A DNA stretch of 64,000 bases from Burkholderiales bacterium 8X (GTDB taxonomy: Bacteria; Pseudomonadota; Gammaproteobacteria; Burkholderiales; Burkholderiaceae_C). The notes beneath the pieces are model-generated. The model worked only from the letters and a program-made list of their open reading frames with translations, was not told the origin of the DNA and did no database searches. Each line of letters begins with the position of its first letter. Position 1 is the stretch's first letter. Position numbers and translations under genes: made by a program. The DNA is taken from positions 1,970,125-2,034,124 of the forward strand of contig LR732703.1 of assembly GCA_902506565.1 (NCBI GenBank), in the 5' to 3' direction. This document shows positions 28,920 to 37,760 of this stretch, in pieces.

Positions 28920-30452
28920 ATGCAAGACATATTGATCAACTGGTCGCCCCAGGAAACCCGCGTGGCAGTCGTCGAGCAGGGCGCCGTGCAGGAACTGCAT
29001 GTCGAGCGAACCCTCGAGCGAGGCCTGGTCGGCAATATCTATCTCGGCAAGGTGTCCCGCGTGCTGCCGGGCATGCAGTCGGCCTTCATCGACATCGGTC
29101 TCGACCGCACCGCTTTTCTCCACGTGGCCGACCTCGTGGCGCCTTTCACGCCAGGGTCGCGGCCGAGTTCGAGCGCCGCGGCCAGCGCCGACCGGGATCA
29201 TCGGGGCGGGCCGATCGTGCCGATCGAGCGCCAGGTGTTCGAAGGCCAGGCCCTCCTGGTGCAGGTCATCAAGGACCCGCTCGGCACCAAGGGCGCGCGG
29301 CTTTCCACCCAGATCAGCATCGCCGGGCGGTTGCTCGTCTACTTGCCGCAGGACAACCACATCGGCGTTTCGCAGAAGATCCCGCTCGACCTGCGCGATG
29401 CGCTGCGGGCCCGGATGCAGGTGCTGATCGATGCCGCCGTGGCGGCGGATGCGGGCGGCGCCGTGCCGGTGAATACCGGAGGCTTCATCCTGCGCACCAA
29501 CGGCGAGGATTCGACCGATGCCGAACTGGCCGAGGACATCGCCTACCTGCGCAAGACCTGGTCCCGCATTCGCGAGCTGTCCACGCGCAGGGCGCCGCCC
29601 TCGCTGCTGCACCAGGACCTGAGCCTGTTGCAGCGGGTGCTGCGCGACATGACGGTCGAGGACACGCAGACCATCCGCATCGACTCGCGCGAGCAGTTCG
29701 ACCTGCTGCACAAGTTCGGGCTCGAGTTCATGCCGCAAGCCGCGGGCAAGCTGCAGCTGTATCGCGGCGAGCGGCCGATCTTCGATCTGTACTCGATCGA
29801 CGAGGAAATCGCCAAGGCGCTCGGCCGCCGGGTCGACCTCAAGTCCGGCGGCTACCTGGTGGTCGACCAGACCGAGGCCTTGACCACGGTCGACGTGAAC
29901 ACCGGCGGCTTCGTCGGCGCTCGAAGCTTCGACGACACCGTGTTCAAGACCAACCTCGAAGCCGCGCAGGCCATCGCGCGGCAGCTGCGCCTGCGCAACC
30001 TGGGCGGCATCATCATCGTGGACTTCATCGACATGTCGCGCCTGGACCATCGCGAACAGGTGCTGGCCGAGTTCAGGAAGCAGCTTGCCCGGGACCGGGT
30101 CAAGACCACGGCGGGCGGCTTCTCGCAACTCGGCCTGGTCGAGATGACACGCAAGCGGACGCGCGAATCGCTGGCCCACATGCTGTGCGAGCCGTGCCTG
30201 GCCTGCGGCGGGCAGGGCATCGTCAAGACCGCGCGCAGCGTCGCCTACGAAGTGCTGCGCGAGATCCTGCGCGAGGCCAGGCAGTTCACGCCGCGCGAGT
30301 TCAGGATCGTCTCGTCGCCGCAGGTGATCGAGCTGTTCCTGGACGAGGAAAGCCAGCATCTGGCGGGCCTGAGCGACTTCATCGGCAAGCCGATCTCGCT
30401 GCAGGCGGAGCCGGCGATGGGGCAGGGTCAGTACGACATCGTGCTGCTCTGA
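28920..30452 (+). CDS. rng: Ribonuclease G
   Basis: Endoribonuclease of the RNase E/G family, acting in 16S rRNA 5' maturation and mRNA decay. The 510 residues include an N-terminal S1 domain (GNIYLGKVSRVLPGMQSAFIDIGL) and the catalytic-Asp strands TVDVNTGGFVG and IIIVDFIDM. The zinc-link Cys pair is CEPCLACGGQG. There is no long RNase E-type C-terminal scaffold, so rng is preferred over rne. The gene converges on msbA, 43 bases away. Confidence 0.95.
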   Translation: MQDILINWSPQETRVAVVEQGAVQELHVERTLERGLVGNIYLGKVSRVLPGMQSAFIDIGLDRTAFLHVADLVAPFTPGSRPSSSAAASADRDHRGGPIVPIERQVFEGQALLVQVIKDPLGTKGARLSTQISIAGRLLVYLPQDNHIGVSQKIPLDLRDALRARMQVLIDAAVAADAGGAVPVNTGGFILRTNGEDSTDAELAEDIAYLRKTWSRIRELSTRRAPPSLLHQDLSLLQRVLRDMTVEDTQTIRIDSREQFDLLHKFGLEFMPQAAGKLQLYRGERPIFDLYSIDEEIAKALGRRVDLKSGGYLVVDQTEALTTVDVNTGGFVGARSFDDTVFKTNLEAAQAIARQLRLRNLGGIIIVDFIDMSRLDHREQVLAEFRKQLARDRVKTTAGGFSQLGLVEMTRKRTRESLAHMLCEPCLACGGQGIVKTARSVAYEVLREILREARQFTPREFRIVSSPQVIELFLDEESQHLAGLSDFIGKPISLQAEPAMGQGQYDIVLL

Positions 30453-30495
30453 GGTCGAGCGGCGGCGGTCCAGGCCGCCGGCGAGACCGCACAAG

Positions 30496-32280
30496 CTACA
30501 GCATCGTCTCCTCGCCCTCGGGCGCCGACCTCACCGCGTGCGTCTGCAGCCGCGCATACAGCCCGTCGAGCGCCATCAGCGCTGCGTGGTTGCCTTGCTC
30601 CGCGATGCGGCCATGATCCATCACGACGATGCGATCCGCATGCTGGATGGTCGACAGGCGATGGGCGACGATCAAGGTGGTGCGGCCTCGCATCAGGCGC
30701 TGCAGGGCTTCCTGCACCTGCCGCTCGGATTCGGTATCCAGCGCCGAGGTCGCTTCGTCGAGCAGGAGGATCGGCGCATTCTTGTAGAGCGCACGCGCGA
30801 TGGCCAGGCGCTGGCGCTGGCCGCCGGACAGTTGCGCGGCGTTGTGACCCAGCACCGTGTCGATGCCCTGCGGAAGCGATTCGACATGCACCGCCAGGTT
30901 GGCCGCGGCCACGGCCTCGGCCACGCGTTCGCGGTCGATCTGGGCGCCGAGCGCCACGTTGGCCGCCAGGGTGTCGTTGAGCATCACCACGTCCTGGCTC
31001 ACCATCGCGAATTGGCTGCGAAGGCTCCCGAGCCGCCATTCGCGCAGCTCGTGGCCGTCGAGCAGCACCTCGCCGGCACTCGGCAAGACGAATCGAGGCA
31101 GCAGGTTGACCAGCGTGGTCTTGCCGGAGCCTGAAGGGCCGACGAAGGCCACCACCTCGCCGGGCCGGATGTCCAGCGTGACGCCGTCGAGCGCGCGGCC
31201 CTCGTCCTCGCCGCGGTAGTTGACGCGCACCTGGCGCAGCTGGATGCGGCCCTCGGCGCGCTGCAGCTCGAAGCCACCCTGGCTTTCGGGCGCAACCTCG
31301 TCGACCAGGGCCAGGCCCCGTTCGAGCGCCGCCAGGCCGCGGGTGATCGGATTGGCCATGTCGGCGAGTCGGCGGATCGGCGCAATCAGCATCAGCATCG
31401 CCGTGATGTACGCCACGAAGCCGCCCACGGTCAGACCTTGTTCGCCGCTTTGCCACAGGGCGATCATCACGACCACCGACAGAGCGACCGCCGCCAGCAA
31501 TTGCGTGAGCGGCGTCATCGCAGCCGACGCGATGGTCGACTTCACGGCCAGGCGATTGAGCGTGTGGCTGAGCCGCTCGAAGCGGTCGGTCTGCGACGGC
31601 TCGGCGTTGTGCAGCCGAACCATGCGATGTGCGAGCACGTTTTCTTCGACCACGTAGGCGAGATCGTCGGTGGCCTTCTGGCCGAGCCGGGTGAGGTGAT
31701 AGAGCCGCTTGGACAGCACCTTCATGATCCACGCGACCCCCGGCACCAGCACCGCGACGATCAGGGTAAGCTTCCAGTTCAGGTAGACCAGGTACACCAG
31801 CAGCGCGATCAGCGTGAAGCCGTCCCGCGACAAACCCAGCAATGCCTGCACCAGCAGCATGGCGCCGGTCTGCACCTCGTACACCACCGTGTTCGACAGC
31901 GTGCTGGCGGACTGGCGAGAAAAGAGCGCGAGTTCGGCCTGCAGCAGCCGCTCGAACAACACGCGGCGAAGGCGCTGCATGCCTTCGTTGGCGATGCGGG
32001 CCAGCGCGTATTGCGAAACGAATTGCGCCACGCCCCGCACCGCAAAGAGCAGGATGATCGCCGCTGGCACGGTCCACAGCGCGAGCTGTCCGCGCGTGAA
32101 GCCGCGGTCGAGCAGGGGCTTGAGCAGCGCCGGCATCAGGGGTTCGGTCAATGCGGCCAGCAGGGCAGCGACGATGCCGATGGTCCACCATTGGCGCGAG
32201 CCGCCGAACCAGGTCATCAACCGTGCCAGCCGGCGCATGAGGGGAGGGCGCGCGGGCTCGGCGACGGGGGTAGGCTGCAT
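30496..32280 (-). CDS. msbA: Lipid A export ABC transporter, ATPase/permease
   Basis: A 594-residue half-transporter that flips lipid A-core across the inner membrane. Six N-terminal membrane helices precede an ATPase domain with Walker A GPSGSGKTT, signature LSGGQRQRLAIARAL, Walker B ILLLDEATSALD and the switch His in VAHRLST. I use ATG 32280 (MQPTPV). The gene is divergent from tolB; the 165 bases between them must hold both promoters. Confidence 0.92.
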   Translation of the reverse strand: MQPTPVAEPARPPLMRRLARLMTWFGGSRQWWTIGIVAALLAALTEPLMPALLKPLLDRGFTRGQLALWTVPAAIILLFAVRGVAQFVSQYALARIANEGMQRLRRVLFERLLQAELALFSRQSASTLSNTVVYEVQTGAMLLVQALLGLSRDGFTLIALLVYLVYLNWKLTLIVAVLVPGVAWIMKVLSKRLYHLTRLGQKATDDLAYVVEENVLAHRMVRLHNAEPSQTDRFERLSHTLNRLAVKSTIASAAMTPLTQLLAAVALSVVVMIALWQSGEQGLTVGGFVAYITAMLMLIAPIRRLADMANPITRGLAALERGLALVDEVAPESQGGFELQRAEGRIQLRQVRVNYRGEDEGRALDGVTLDIRPGEVVAFVGPSGSGKTTLVNLLPRFVLPSAGEVLLDGHELREWRLGSLRSQFAMVSQDVVMLNDTLAANVALGAQIDRERVAEAVAAANLAVHVESLPQGIDTVLGHNAAQLSGGQRQRLAIARALYKNAPILLLDEATSALDTESERQVQEALQRLMRGRTTLIVAHRLSTIQHADRIVVMDHGRIAEQGNHAALMALDGLYARLQTHAVRSAPEGEETML

Positions 32281-32445
32281 GTGCGCGGATTCTACGGATT
32301 GGTTCTCGGCGCGCCTCGATGCGAAGGCACTGTAGGACCGAGCCGGCAGATTCACGTTTTGTCACGAACCCGCCTGCGCTGTGTGTACCATTGCGCCTCG
32401 ATGCATCGAGGCTGAACTTCAACCTCGAAATCCTCTCCGAACTGC

Positions 32446-33762
32446 ATGAAAAAGCCGTTGCACGCCCATCCCCCGACCCCTTCTTCATCGTTCTCTGTAC
32501 GCCGCACGCTGCTCGCGGCATTGGCTGCCTCCCCTGCGATTCCTGCACTTGCCCAGTTCCGGGTCGAGGTGTCGGGCGTCGGGTTGACCCAACTGCCGAT
32601 CGCGCTGGCGCCGTTCAAGGGTGAAGACGCGTCTCCGCAAAAGATCTCCGCCATCGTGCAGGCCGACCTCGAACGCAGCGGCCAGTTCCGCGGCGTCGAT
32701 GCCTCCGGCCAGTCGCTCGACGAGGCTTCCAGGCCCGATCTCAGCCTGTGGCGGCAGCGCACCGCGGATGCGCTCACCGTCGGCAGCGTGACTCGTCTGG
32801 CGGACGGCCGCTACGACGTTCGTTTTCGTTTGTGGGACGTGGTTCGCGGACAGGATCTCGGCGGCCAGAGCTATACGGTGCCGCAAGGCGACTTGCGTCT
32901 CGCATCGCACCGCATCGCAGACTATGTCTACGAGAAGCTCACCGGCGAGAAGGGCATCTTCTCGACCCGCATCGCCTATGTGACCAAGGGTGGCAGCCGA
33001 TACAGCCTCTGGGTTGCCGACTCCGATGGCGAGAACGCACAGGCCGCGCTGGCGAGCCCCGAGCCGATCATCTCGCCCGTCTGGTCGTCCAACGGATCGC
33101 AACTCGCCTACGTGTCCTTCGAGTCGCGCAAGCCCGTGGTGTACGTGCACAGCGTCGCAAGCGGACAGCGCCGTCTCGTGGCCAACTTCCGCGGCTCCAA
33201 CAGCGCGCCGGCGTGGGCGCCCGACGGCAGCACGCTCGCGGTCACGCTCAGCCGTGATGGCGGTTCGCAGCTCTACACGATCTCGTCGAGCGGCGGCGAG
33301 CCTCGCCGGCTCACGCAGAGCAACAGCATCGACACCGAGCCGGTCTATTCGGCCGATGGCGGCACCATCTTCTTCGTGAGCGATCGCGGCGGCGCGCCTC
33401 AGATCTACAAGATGGGCGCCGGCGGCGGCAACCCGACCCGGGTGACCTTCAGCGGAACCTACAACATCTCTCCGTCGGTCAGCGCCGATGGCCGGTGGTT
33501 GGCCTACATCTCGCGGGTGGGCGGTGCCTTCAAATTGCATGTCATGGAACTTGCGAGCGGCACCGTGAATGCCATCACCGACACCACGGCCGACGAAAGT
33601 CCGAGCTTCGCACCCAACAGCAAGCTGATCGTCTATGCGACTCGGCTCGGCGGGCGCGAGGCGCTCATGACCACCACCCTTGATGGAAAGATCAAGGCAC
33701 GCCTGGGCGGGCAGGCTGGCGATATTCGTGAACCGGACTGGGGTCCGTTTCAAAAGCAATGA
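32446..33762 (+). CDS. tolB: Tol-Pal system beta-propeller protein TolB
   Basis: A 438-residue periplasmic protein. The signal peptide ends ALA-QF, then comes a D1 domain (LPIAIAPF-like ALAPFKGED) and a six-bladed propeller with repeated PVWSSNGSQLAYVSF-like and PVYSADGGTIFFVSD units. It works with Pal in outer-membrane constriction during division. pal follows after 23 bases. The usual upstream tolQRA genes are not in the window; msbA is there instead. Confidence 0.95.
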   Translation: MKKPLHAHPPTPSSSFSVRRTLLAALAASPAIPALAQFRVEVSGVGLTQLPIALAPFKGEDASPQKISAIVQADLERSGQFRGVDASGQSLDEASRPDLSLWRQRTADALTVGSVTRLADGRYDVRFRLWDVVRGQDLGGQSYTVPQGDLRLASHRIADYVYEKLTGEKGIFSTRIAYVTKGGSRYSLWVADSDGENAQAALASPEPIISPVWSSNGSQLAYVSFESRKPVVYVHSVASGQRRLVANFRGSNSAPAWAPDGSTLAVTLSRDGGSQLYTISSSGGEPRRLTQSNSIDTEPVYSADGGTIFFVSDRGGAPQIYKMGAGGGNPTRVTFSGTYNISPSVSADGRWLAYISRVGGAFKLHVMELASGTVNAITDTTADESPSFAPNSKLIVYATRLGGREALMTTTLDGKIKARLGGQAGDIREPDWGPFQKQ

Positions 33763-33785
33763 TTCACTTGAGGAGTAGTTCGAAA

Positions 33786-34304
33786 ATGTTGAAACGCACC
33801 ATCTATTCGCTGGCCATCGTGGCCTTCATCGCCGGCTGCTCGTCGGGCACCAAGCTCAACGATGCACCCGTCGTCGACCGCAGCGGCGGTGCCGGCGCGG
33901 GTTCCGGTGGCGCTGCCAGCGGCGTCGCACCGGTCACCATCGACCCCAATGCCCGCAATGCGCAAGGCCCGGTCGGCGTGGCTCGCATCATCTATTTCGA
34001 CTACGACAGCTACACCATCAAGCCCGAGTTCCAGCAGCTCATCGATGGCCATGCCCGCTTCCTGAAGGCCAACCCGAATCGCCGCGTGTCCATCGAAGGC
34101 CACACCGACGAACGCGGTGGTCGCGAGTACAACCTGGCACTGGGCCAGAAGCGCTCCGAAGCCGTGCGTCGGTCGCTCGGCCTGCTGGGCGTGACCGACA
34201 GCCAGGTCGAAGCGGTGAGCTTCGGCAAGGAAAAGCCGGCAGCCACCGGCTCGGGCGAAGATGCCTGGGCGCAAAACCGTCGCGCTGAAATCGCCTACCG
34301 TTGA
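33786..34304 (+). CDS. pal: Peptidoglycan-associated lipoprotein Pal
   Basis: A 172-residue outer-membrane lipoprotein. The lipobox is FIAGC, followed by a Gly/Ala-rich linker and an OmpA-like domain with YFDYDSYTI, VSIEGHTDERGGREYNLALGQKRSEAV and the C-terminal NRRAEIAYR. It binds peptidoglycan and TolB. GAGGAG precedes the ATG. Confidence 0.96.
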   Translation: MLKRTIYSLAIVAFIAGCSSGTKLNDAPVVDRSGGAGAGSGGAASGVAPVTIDPNARNAQGPVGVARIIYFDYDSYTIKPEFQQLIDGHARFLKANPNRRVSIEGHTDERGGREYNLALGQKRSEAVRRSLGLLGVTDSQVEAVSFGKEKPAATGSGEDAWAQNRRAEIAYR

Positions 34305-34306
34305 TC

Positions 34307-35056
34307 ATGCGCTGCTTCTCCTTTCGAGGGGCAGCCCTTGCGGCCGCCTTGCTCTGTTCGTCCCTCGGCGCGCAGGCTGCGTTGTTCGAGGACGAAGAGG
34401 CGCGGCGTGCCATCCTCGACTTGCGCCAGCGGGTCGAGGCGATGCGCGTGGCGTCCGAGCAGCGACAGAACGATGAAAACGCGCAGCTTCGCCGCAGCCT
34501 GCTCGACCTGCAGACGCAGATCGAACAGATGCGCGCCGACATGCAGCGCATGACCGGGCAGAACGAACAGCTCACCCGCACCATCAGCGACCTCCAGAAG
34601 GTGCAAACCGACCTGGACGACAAGCTCAAGAAGAGCGAGCCGGCCAAGGTAAGCGTCGATGGCCGCGAGTTCAATGCCGACCCCCGCGAAAAGGCGGATT
34701 TCGATGCTGCGCTCGGCGTCTTCCGCGGCGGCCAGTTTGCGCAGGCGCAAACGGCCTTCGCCGACTTCGTCAAGCGCTACCCGCAAAGCGGCTACAACGC
34801 GTCCGCGCTGTTCTGGCTCGGCAATGCGCAGTACGCGACTCGCAACTACAACGAGGCGATCGCGAATTTCCGGTCGATGCTGTCGCTCGCGCCCGATCAT
34901 GCAAAGGCGCCGGAGGCGGTGCTGTCGATCGCGAATTGCCAGATCGAGCTGAAAGACACCCGCGCGGCTCGGCAGACGCTGCAGGACCTCACCAAGGCCT
35001 ATCCGCAATCCGAAGCGGCGCAGGCAGGTCGCGAGCGGCTGGCTCGCCTCCGCTGA
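34307..35056 (+). CDS. cpoB: Cell division coordinator CpoB (YbgF)
   Basis: A 249-residue periplasmic protein with a signal peptide (ending GAQAALFE) and a coiled-coil segment (about 25-105) with repeated Gln/Leu heptads. The C-terminal TPR domain contains ADFVKRYPQSGYNASALFWLGNAQYATRNYNEAIANF. CpoB links Tol-Pal to peptidoglycan synthesis. ATG at 34307 lies two bases after the pal stop; a TTG at 34301 is less likely. Confidence 0.94.
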   Translation: MRCFSFRGAALAAALLCSSLGAQAALFEDEEARRAILDLRQRVEAMRVASEQRQNDENAQLRRSLLDLQTQIEQMRADMQRMTGQNEQLTRTISDLQKVQTDLDDKLKKSEPAKVSVDGREFNADPREKADFDAALGVFRGGQFAQAQTAFADFVKRYPQSGYNASALFWLGNAQYATRNYNEAIANFRSMLSLAPDHAKAPEAVLSIANCQIELKDTRAARQTLQDLTKAYPQSEAAQAGRERLARLR

Positions 35057-35070
35057 TTTCGGCGGGCGCG

Positions 35071-35904
35071 GTGCAAAGCGCTGCCGACTCCACCCTGGCC
35101 AACGCGCCCTCTACGGGCGCCGATGCAGACCTCGAGCGCCGCTTCAGCGGCCTCGAGCGCTTGTATGGCGTCGACGGCGGGGCTCGCATTCGCCAAGCGC
35201 ACGTCATGGTCGTCGGCATCGGCGGCGTCGGCTCGTGGGCGGTCGAGGCATTGGCGCGGAGCGGCACCGGACGCATCACCATGATCGACATGGACCATGT
35301 GTCCGAGTCCAACATCAACCGGCAGATCCACGCCTTGAGCGCCACGGTCGGACAGGCGAAGGTCGAGGCCATGCGCGAACGCATCGCGCAGATCAATCCG
35401 AGCTGCAGCGTGACGGCGATCGATGATTTCGTCGAGCCCGAGAACTGGCTGGCGTTGCTCGGCCGCGCGGAGACGGAGCAGGGTCCGTTGCTGGCGGTGA
35501 TCGATGCATGCGATCAGGTCAAGGCCAAGGTGGCGCTCGCCGCGCACGCACGCACGGAGCCGCGGTGGAGCTTCATCGCGTCGGGGGCGGCAGGTGGAAA
35601 GCGCCTTGCGCACCAGGTCGACATTGATGACTTGTCCGCGGTCACCCATGACCCCTTGATGGCGCAGGTGAGGCATCGCCTGCGCAAGGAACACGGCGCT
35701 CCGCGAGAGGGCCGCAAGCTCGGCGTCGCCTGCGTGTTCAGCCGCGAACCGGTCGCGCAGCCGGATGCGTCTTGCGACCTGGGTACCGGCGATGGCACGC
35801 TCAATTGCCACGGCTTCGGATCGGTCGTCAGCGTGACCGCGACCTTCGGGCAATGTGCCGCGGGCTGGGTCCTCGACCGGATCGCCACCGGCCGCAGGCT
35901 ATAA
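35071..35904 (+). CDS. tcdA: tRNA threonylcarbamoyladenosine dehydratase TcdA
   Basis: An E1-like ThiF-fold enzyme of about 277 residues that cyclises t6A37 in tRNA. It has the ATP-binding VVGIGGVGSWAVEALARSG, the DMDHVSESNINRQ signature, VIDACDQVKAKVAL, and C-terminal FGSVVSVTATFG. I use GTG at 35071, 14 bases after the cpoB stop. The final codons overlap the TATAAT box of the downstream tRNA gene. Confidence 0.9.
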   Translation: MQSAADSTLANAPSTGADADLERRFSGLERLYGVDGGARIRQAHVMVVGIGGVGSWAVEALARSGTGRITMIDMDHVSESNINRQIHALSATVGQAKVEAMRERIAQINPSCSVTAIDDFVEPENWLALLGRAETEQGPLLAVIDACDQVKAKVALAAHARTEPRWSFIASGAAGGKRLAHQVDIDDLSAVTHDPLMAQVRHRLRKEHGAPREGRKLGVACVFSREPVAQPDASCDLGTGDGTLNCHGFGSVVSVTATFGQCAAGWVLDRIATGRRL

Positions 35905-35905
35905 T
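35900..35905 (+). promoter_or_regulatory. Candidate -10 box (TATAAT) of tRNA-Lys
   Basis: TATAAT overlaps the tcdA stop and is the only good -10 upstream of the tRNA, about 68 bases before it. No convincing -35 is seen. Confidence 0.45.
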
Positions 35906-35972
35906 TTTTGGCTTTGCTGACGCCGCCTGGCGGCTGCCGCAAGGTGCAAGCAGCAGTGAGTGAATAGAGCGT

Positions 35973-36048
35973 GGGACGTTAGCTCAGTTGGTAGAGCAGC
36001 GGACTTTTAATCCGTTGGTCACTGGTTCGAATCCAGTACGTCCTACCA
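35973..36048 (+). tRNA. tRNA-Lys (anticodon UUU), integration target
   Basis: A complete 76-base cloverleaf. The acceptor arm GGGACGT pairs with ACGTCCT (one G-U pair), followed by A73 and an encoded CCA (36046-36048). The anticodon loop CTTTTAA carries TTT at 36006-36008. The T-stem is CTGG/CCAG around TTCGAAT. Its 3' half is duplicated at 61579-61627 with different T-stem bases, so this 3' half is probably supplied by the integrated element. Confidence 0.96.
36000..36048 (+). other. attL: left attachment site inside tRNA-Lys
   Basis: The 23 bases 36000-36022 (anticodon arm and variable loop) are identical to 61579-61601. The next 26 bases match except four T-stem positions. This marks the left junction of the element. 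Strand exchange probably fell within the 23-base identity. Confidence 0.88.
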
Positions 36049-36072
36049 CGCTAGACCCCGCGGGTACTGAAG

Positions 36073-36110
36073 ATGGCGCTACCAGTTTAATAGCGCCATT
36101 TTTGTTTTTT
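36073..36110 (+). terminator. Rho-independent terminator after tRNA-Lys
   Basis: A nine-base perfect stem ATGGCGCTA/TAGCGCCAT (36073-36081 with 36091-36099) and a nine-base loop, followed by a T-rich run to 36110. It lies on the element side of attL and would end the tRNA transcript. Confidence 0.88.
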
Positions 36111-36125
36111 GCGCTGAAATCGGTC

Positions 36126-36145
36126 CATGTAGCCACCATGTAGCC
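36126..36145 (+). repeat. Left copy of a 20-bp repeat, candidate integrase arm site
   Basis: The 20 bases containing two direct ATGTAGCC units separated by ACC recur exactly at 61431-61450, near the other end. They lie about 105 bases inside the attL core. Paired short repeats placed inside both att cores are the usual layout of arm-type integrase binding sites. Confidence 0.6.
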
Positions 36146-36230
36146 GCGGCACATGGTTTCGCCGACTTGGTGGCCTAGGTGATCCTGCAACCGTCCGGGA
36201 CAATCTGAGACTTCAACAAGCGGAGTCTCT

Positions 36231-36455
36231 ATGCGTGATGGTCTCAAGCGTCTCAGTGCGGTGGGCTGGGGCTTCGCTGCTCTGTGCTGGCTATTCCTCA
36301 TTGGATCGTTCTACAGCGCGTCCCTGCCCGCTGCGGAGCAACTGCACGACTTGGCCTTGGCGATCGGTGGTCTGTGCGCGTTCTTCGCCCTGCACAAGCT
36401 CACATGCTGGCTGATCGGATCTCCCCGGCCCTCGAATGAGTTGGCGCGGCAGTAA
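36231..36455 (+). CDS. Small membrane protein of the element, unknown function
   Basis: A 74-residue protein with two hydrophobic segments (VGWGFAALCWLFLIGSFY and LALAIGGLCAFFALHKLTCWLIG). ATG at 36231 is preceded by GCGGAG. No family is recognised. It is the first gene inside attL. Position and TM content suggest a phage-type accessory protein. Confidence 0.55.
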   Translation: MRDGLKRLSAVGWGFAALCWLFLIGSFYSASLPAAEQLHDLALAIGGLCAFFALHKLTCWLIGSPRPSNELARQ

Positions 36456-36531
36456 TTGAACTGGCGATCAATCCATTTCGTGTCGTGAGAGGTGATCTAG
36501 CCAACCCGCTAGAACTAGGTTTTCGCGTCGC

Positions 36532-36564
36532 TGCTACTGCTACAGTTGCTACTCTTGCTACACA
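36532..36564 (+). repeat. GCTAC-family repeat, copy A
   Basis: A 33-base unit built of TGCTAC blocks spaced by AGT and TCT, ending in ACACA. Related copies lie at 42642-42674 (same orientation), 42696-42726 and 59987-60017 (inverted). This copy is intergenic and precedes a terminator. Confidence 0.85.
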
Positions 36565-36567
36565 TAG

Positions 36568-36589
36568 CGGCCCCGAGCGGGCCGTTTTT
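36568..36589 (+). terminator. Rho-independent terminator after GCTAC copy A
   Basis: Six-base stem CGGCCC/GGGCCG (36568-36573, 36579-36584), a five-base loop and TTTTT at 36585-36589. It would separate the small membrane gene at 36231 from the regulatory region. The rest of the 487-base gene-free stretch 36456-36942 holds the operators and promoter listed separately. Confidence 0.75.
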
Positions 36590-36823
36590 CGTTTCCGCAC
36601 CACCCGCCCATCGGGCGCGGTGTCCGCATCTCGCGACTGTTCGAGGATGGTCCTACCTCGGAAAAGGCTACATCCCGGCGCGGTGGCCTGTGGATAACCT
36701 CGCTCGATTCCACCGAAGACAGAATGCTTAAATTGTAGGCATAGGAGCGCGCTGGCCTAACATGTTGAATTCATTGATGATTCAGGTCAGGTGGTCCAAA
36801 GTTGTTCATTCGGCGTCCTATGT

Positions 36824-36876
36824 ACAACGGGCGTTGTGTTAACCTATAAGGGTACAAAATAACGTTTGTTGTACCC
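36824..36876. promoter_or_regulatory. Two operator-like palindromes ahead of the HTH regulator
   Basis: ACAACG-GG-CGTTGT (36824-36837) is a perfect palindrome. GGGTACAA (36850-36857) faces TTGTACCC (36869-36876). The second overlaps the -35 of the predicted promoter. The two sites share an ACAA/TTGT core, as expected for binding of one regulator, perhaps the adjacent HTH protein. Confidence 0.65.
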
Positions 36877-36897
36877 CTGAAGGGGATATGTCATAAT
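36869..36897 (+). promoter_or_regulatory. Predicted promoter TTGTAC-N17-CATAAT for the early region
   Basis: The -35 TTGTAC (36869-36874), 17 bases, and -10 CATAAT (36892-36897) give a near-consensus sigma-70 promoter. Transcription would start about 40 bases before the HTH gene. The -35 lies in an operator palindrome, so repression by a bound protein is likely. Confidence 0.65.
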
Positions 36898-36942
36898 GAC
36901 TACATGCGCAGAAACCACTGTGCATAACACAGAAGGAGCGAC

Positions 36943-37179
36943 ATGACGCCGCAAGAGTTTCGAGAGGCGCTGGCTGAGCTCGGATGGTCCCAGCGTGATC
37001 TATGCGTGAAGGCTGGGCTGGCGAAGAACACGCCTTCACGGTGGGCGCAAGGCGTCTTCCCGATTCCGGAATGGGTAGATGCCTACCTCGGTTCGATGTT
37101 GGACATTCGCCGCCTGGCGGCGAAGTACACAGATCCGGTGAAGAAAGGAGGCGAAGAAGACGCCCAGGCCGAGGCCTGA
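36943..37179 (+). CDS. Small HTH regulator (XRE/Cro-like) of the element
   Basis: A 78-residue protein with an HTH near the N-terminus: FREALAELGWSQRDLCVKAGLAKNTPSRWAQG. An acidic tail follows (KKGGEEDAQAEA). AAGGAG precedes ATG 36943. It may be the Cro- or repressor-type regulator acting on the palindromes just upstream. There is no second, divergent repressor gene as in lambda. Confidence 0.75.
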   Translation: MTPQEFREALAELGWSQRDLCVKAGLAKNTPSRWAQGVFPIPEWVDAYLGSMLDIRRLAAKYTDPVKKGGEEDAQAEA

Positions 37180-37263
37180 GGATTGATAGACAGGCGGTCG
37201 GAACGATGGTGATTACATCGGACCGACCTGACCAATCGTGACCCCTACAAGGAACATCACAAA

Positions 37264-37680
37264 ATGGCTAAGCGAATTTTACCGCCCTCAAGTGGCGCAG
37301 CAACATTGCCCATCCGGGCTATCACGAACGAAGCAGCGGAGCGCGTCGCAGTTCGTATTCAAAAAAAACGACTGTTTAGGGCGGGAGATCTGGTGTTGCT
37401 GAGGACGCCTACTGATTGGCTCCGTGCAAATCGCCTCTACGTCGTCTATATGGGTGCAGGCTCCAGTTTTGCTGCTGAGGTGGGAATACGGCAGACCGAC
37501 CCTGATCCGGAGCACCAGTCCTGTATCCAGGGTGGTGGAATAGTGGCCTCGTTTGTCCCTCAGGCATATTTGCAGCTCGTCGCAGCGGTGGATGCCAGTG
37601 ATGAAGGCCCAAGCCGGAATTCACTGATCAATTTCATTATCGGCCGCGGCCTTTCCGAAGATCAGGGAGGCGAGTTATGA
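37264..37680 (+). CDS. Hypothetical protein of the early region
   Basis: A 138-residue soluble protein with no family I recognise. The middle part (FRAGDLVLLRTPTDWLRANRLYVVYMGAG) looks like a small beta-barrel. The stop overlaps the next small reading frame (ATGA), which supports translation. AAGGAA lies upstream of ATG 37264. Confidence 0.6.
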   Translation: MAKRILPPSSGAATLPIRAITNEAAERVAVRIQKKRLFRAGDLVLLRTPTDWLRANRLYVVYMGAGSSFAAEVGIRQTDPDPEHQSCIQGGGIVASFVPQAYLQLVAAVDASDEGPSRNSLINFIIGRGLSEDQGGEL

Positions 37681-37760
37681 GAGCCCCCGAGAGCACGAAG
37701 ATGGAGGCCCGTGTGCAGCTGATGCGGGTCAAGCCCCAGCTGGAAGGGGAAAGCGCATGA
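37677..37760 (+). CDS. 27-residue microprotein between two coupled genes
   Basis: ATG 37677 overlaps the upstream stop as ATGA. The frame runs 27 codons (MRAPESTKMEARVQLMRVKP and on) and its own stop overlaps the next ATG as ATGA. It may serve mainly to couple translation of its neighbours. Function unknown. Confidence 0.5.
   Translation: MRAPESTKMEARVQLMRVKPQLEGESA

Noticed and set aside
36918..36932. LexA-like palindrome CTGT...ACAG before the HTH gene
   Set aside because: The spacing is seven bases, not the eight required by the LexA consensus seen at the two accepted sites.
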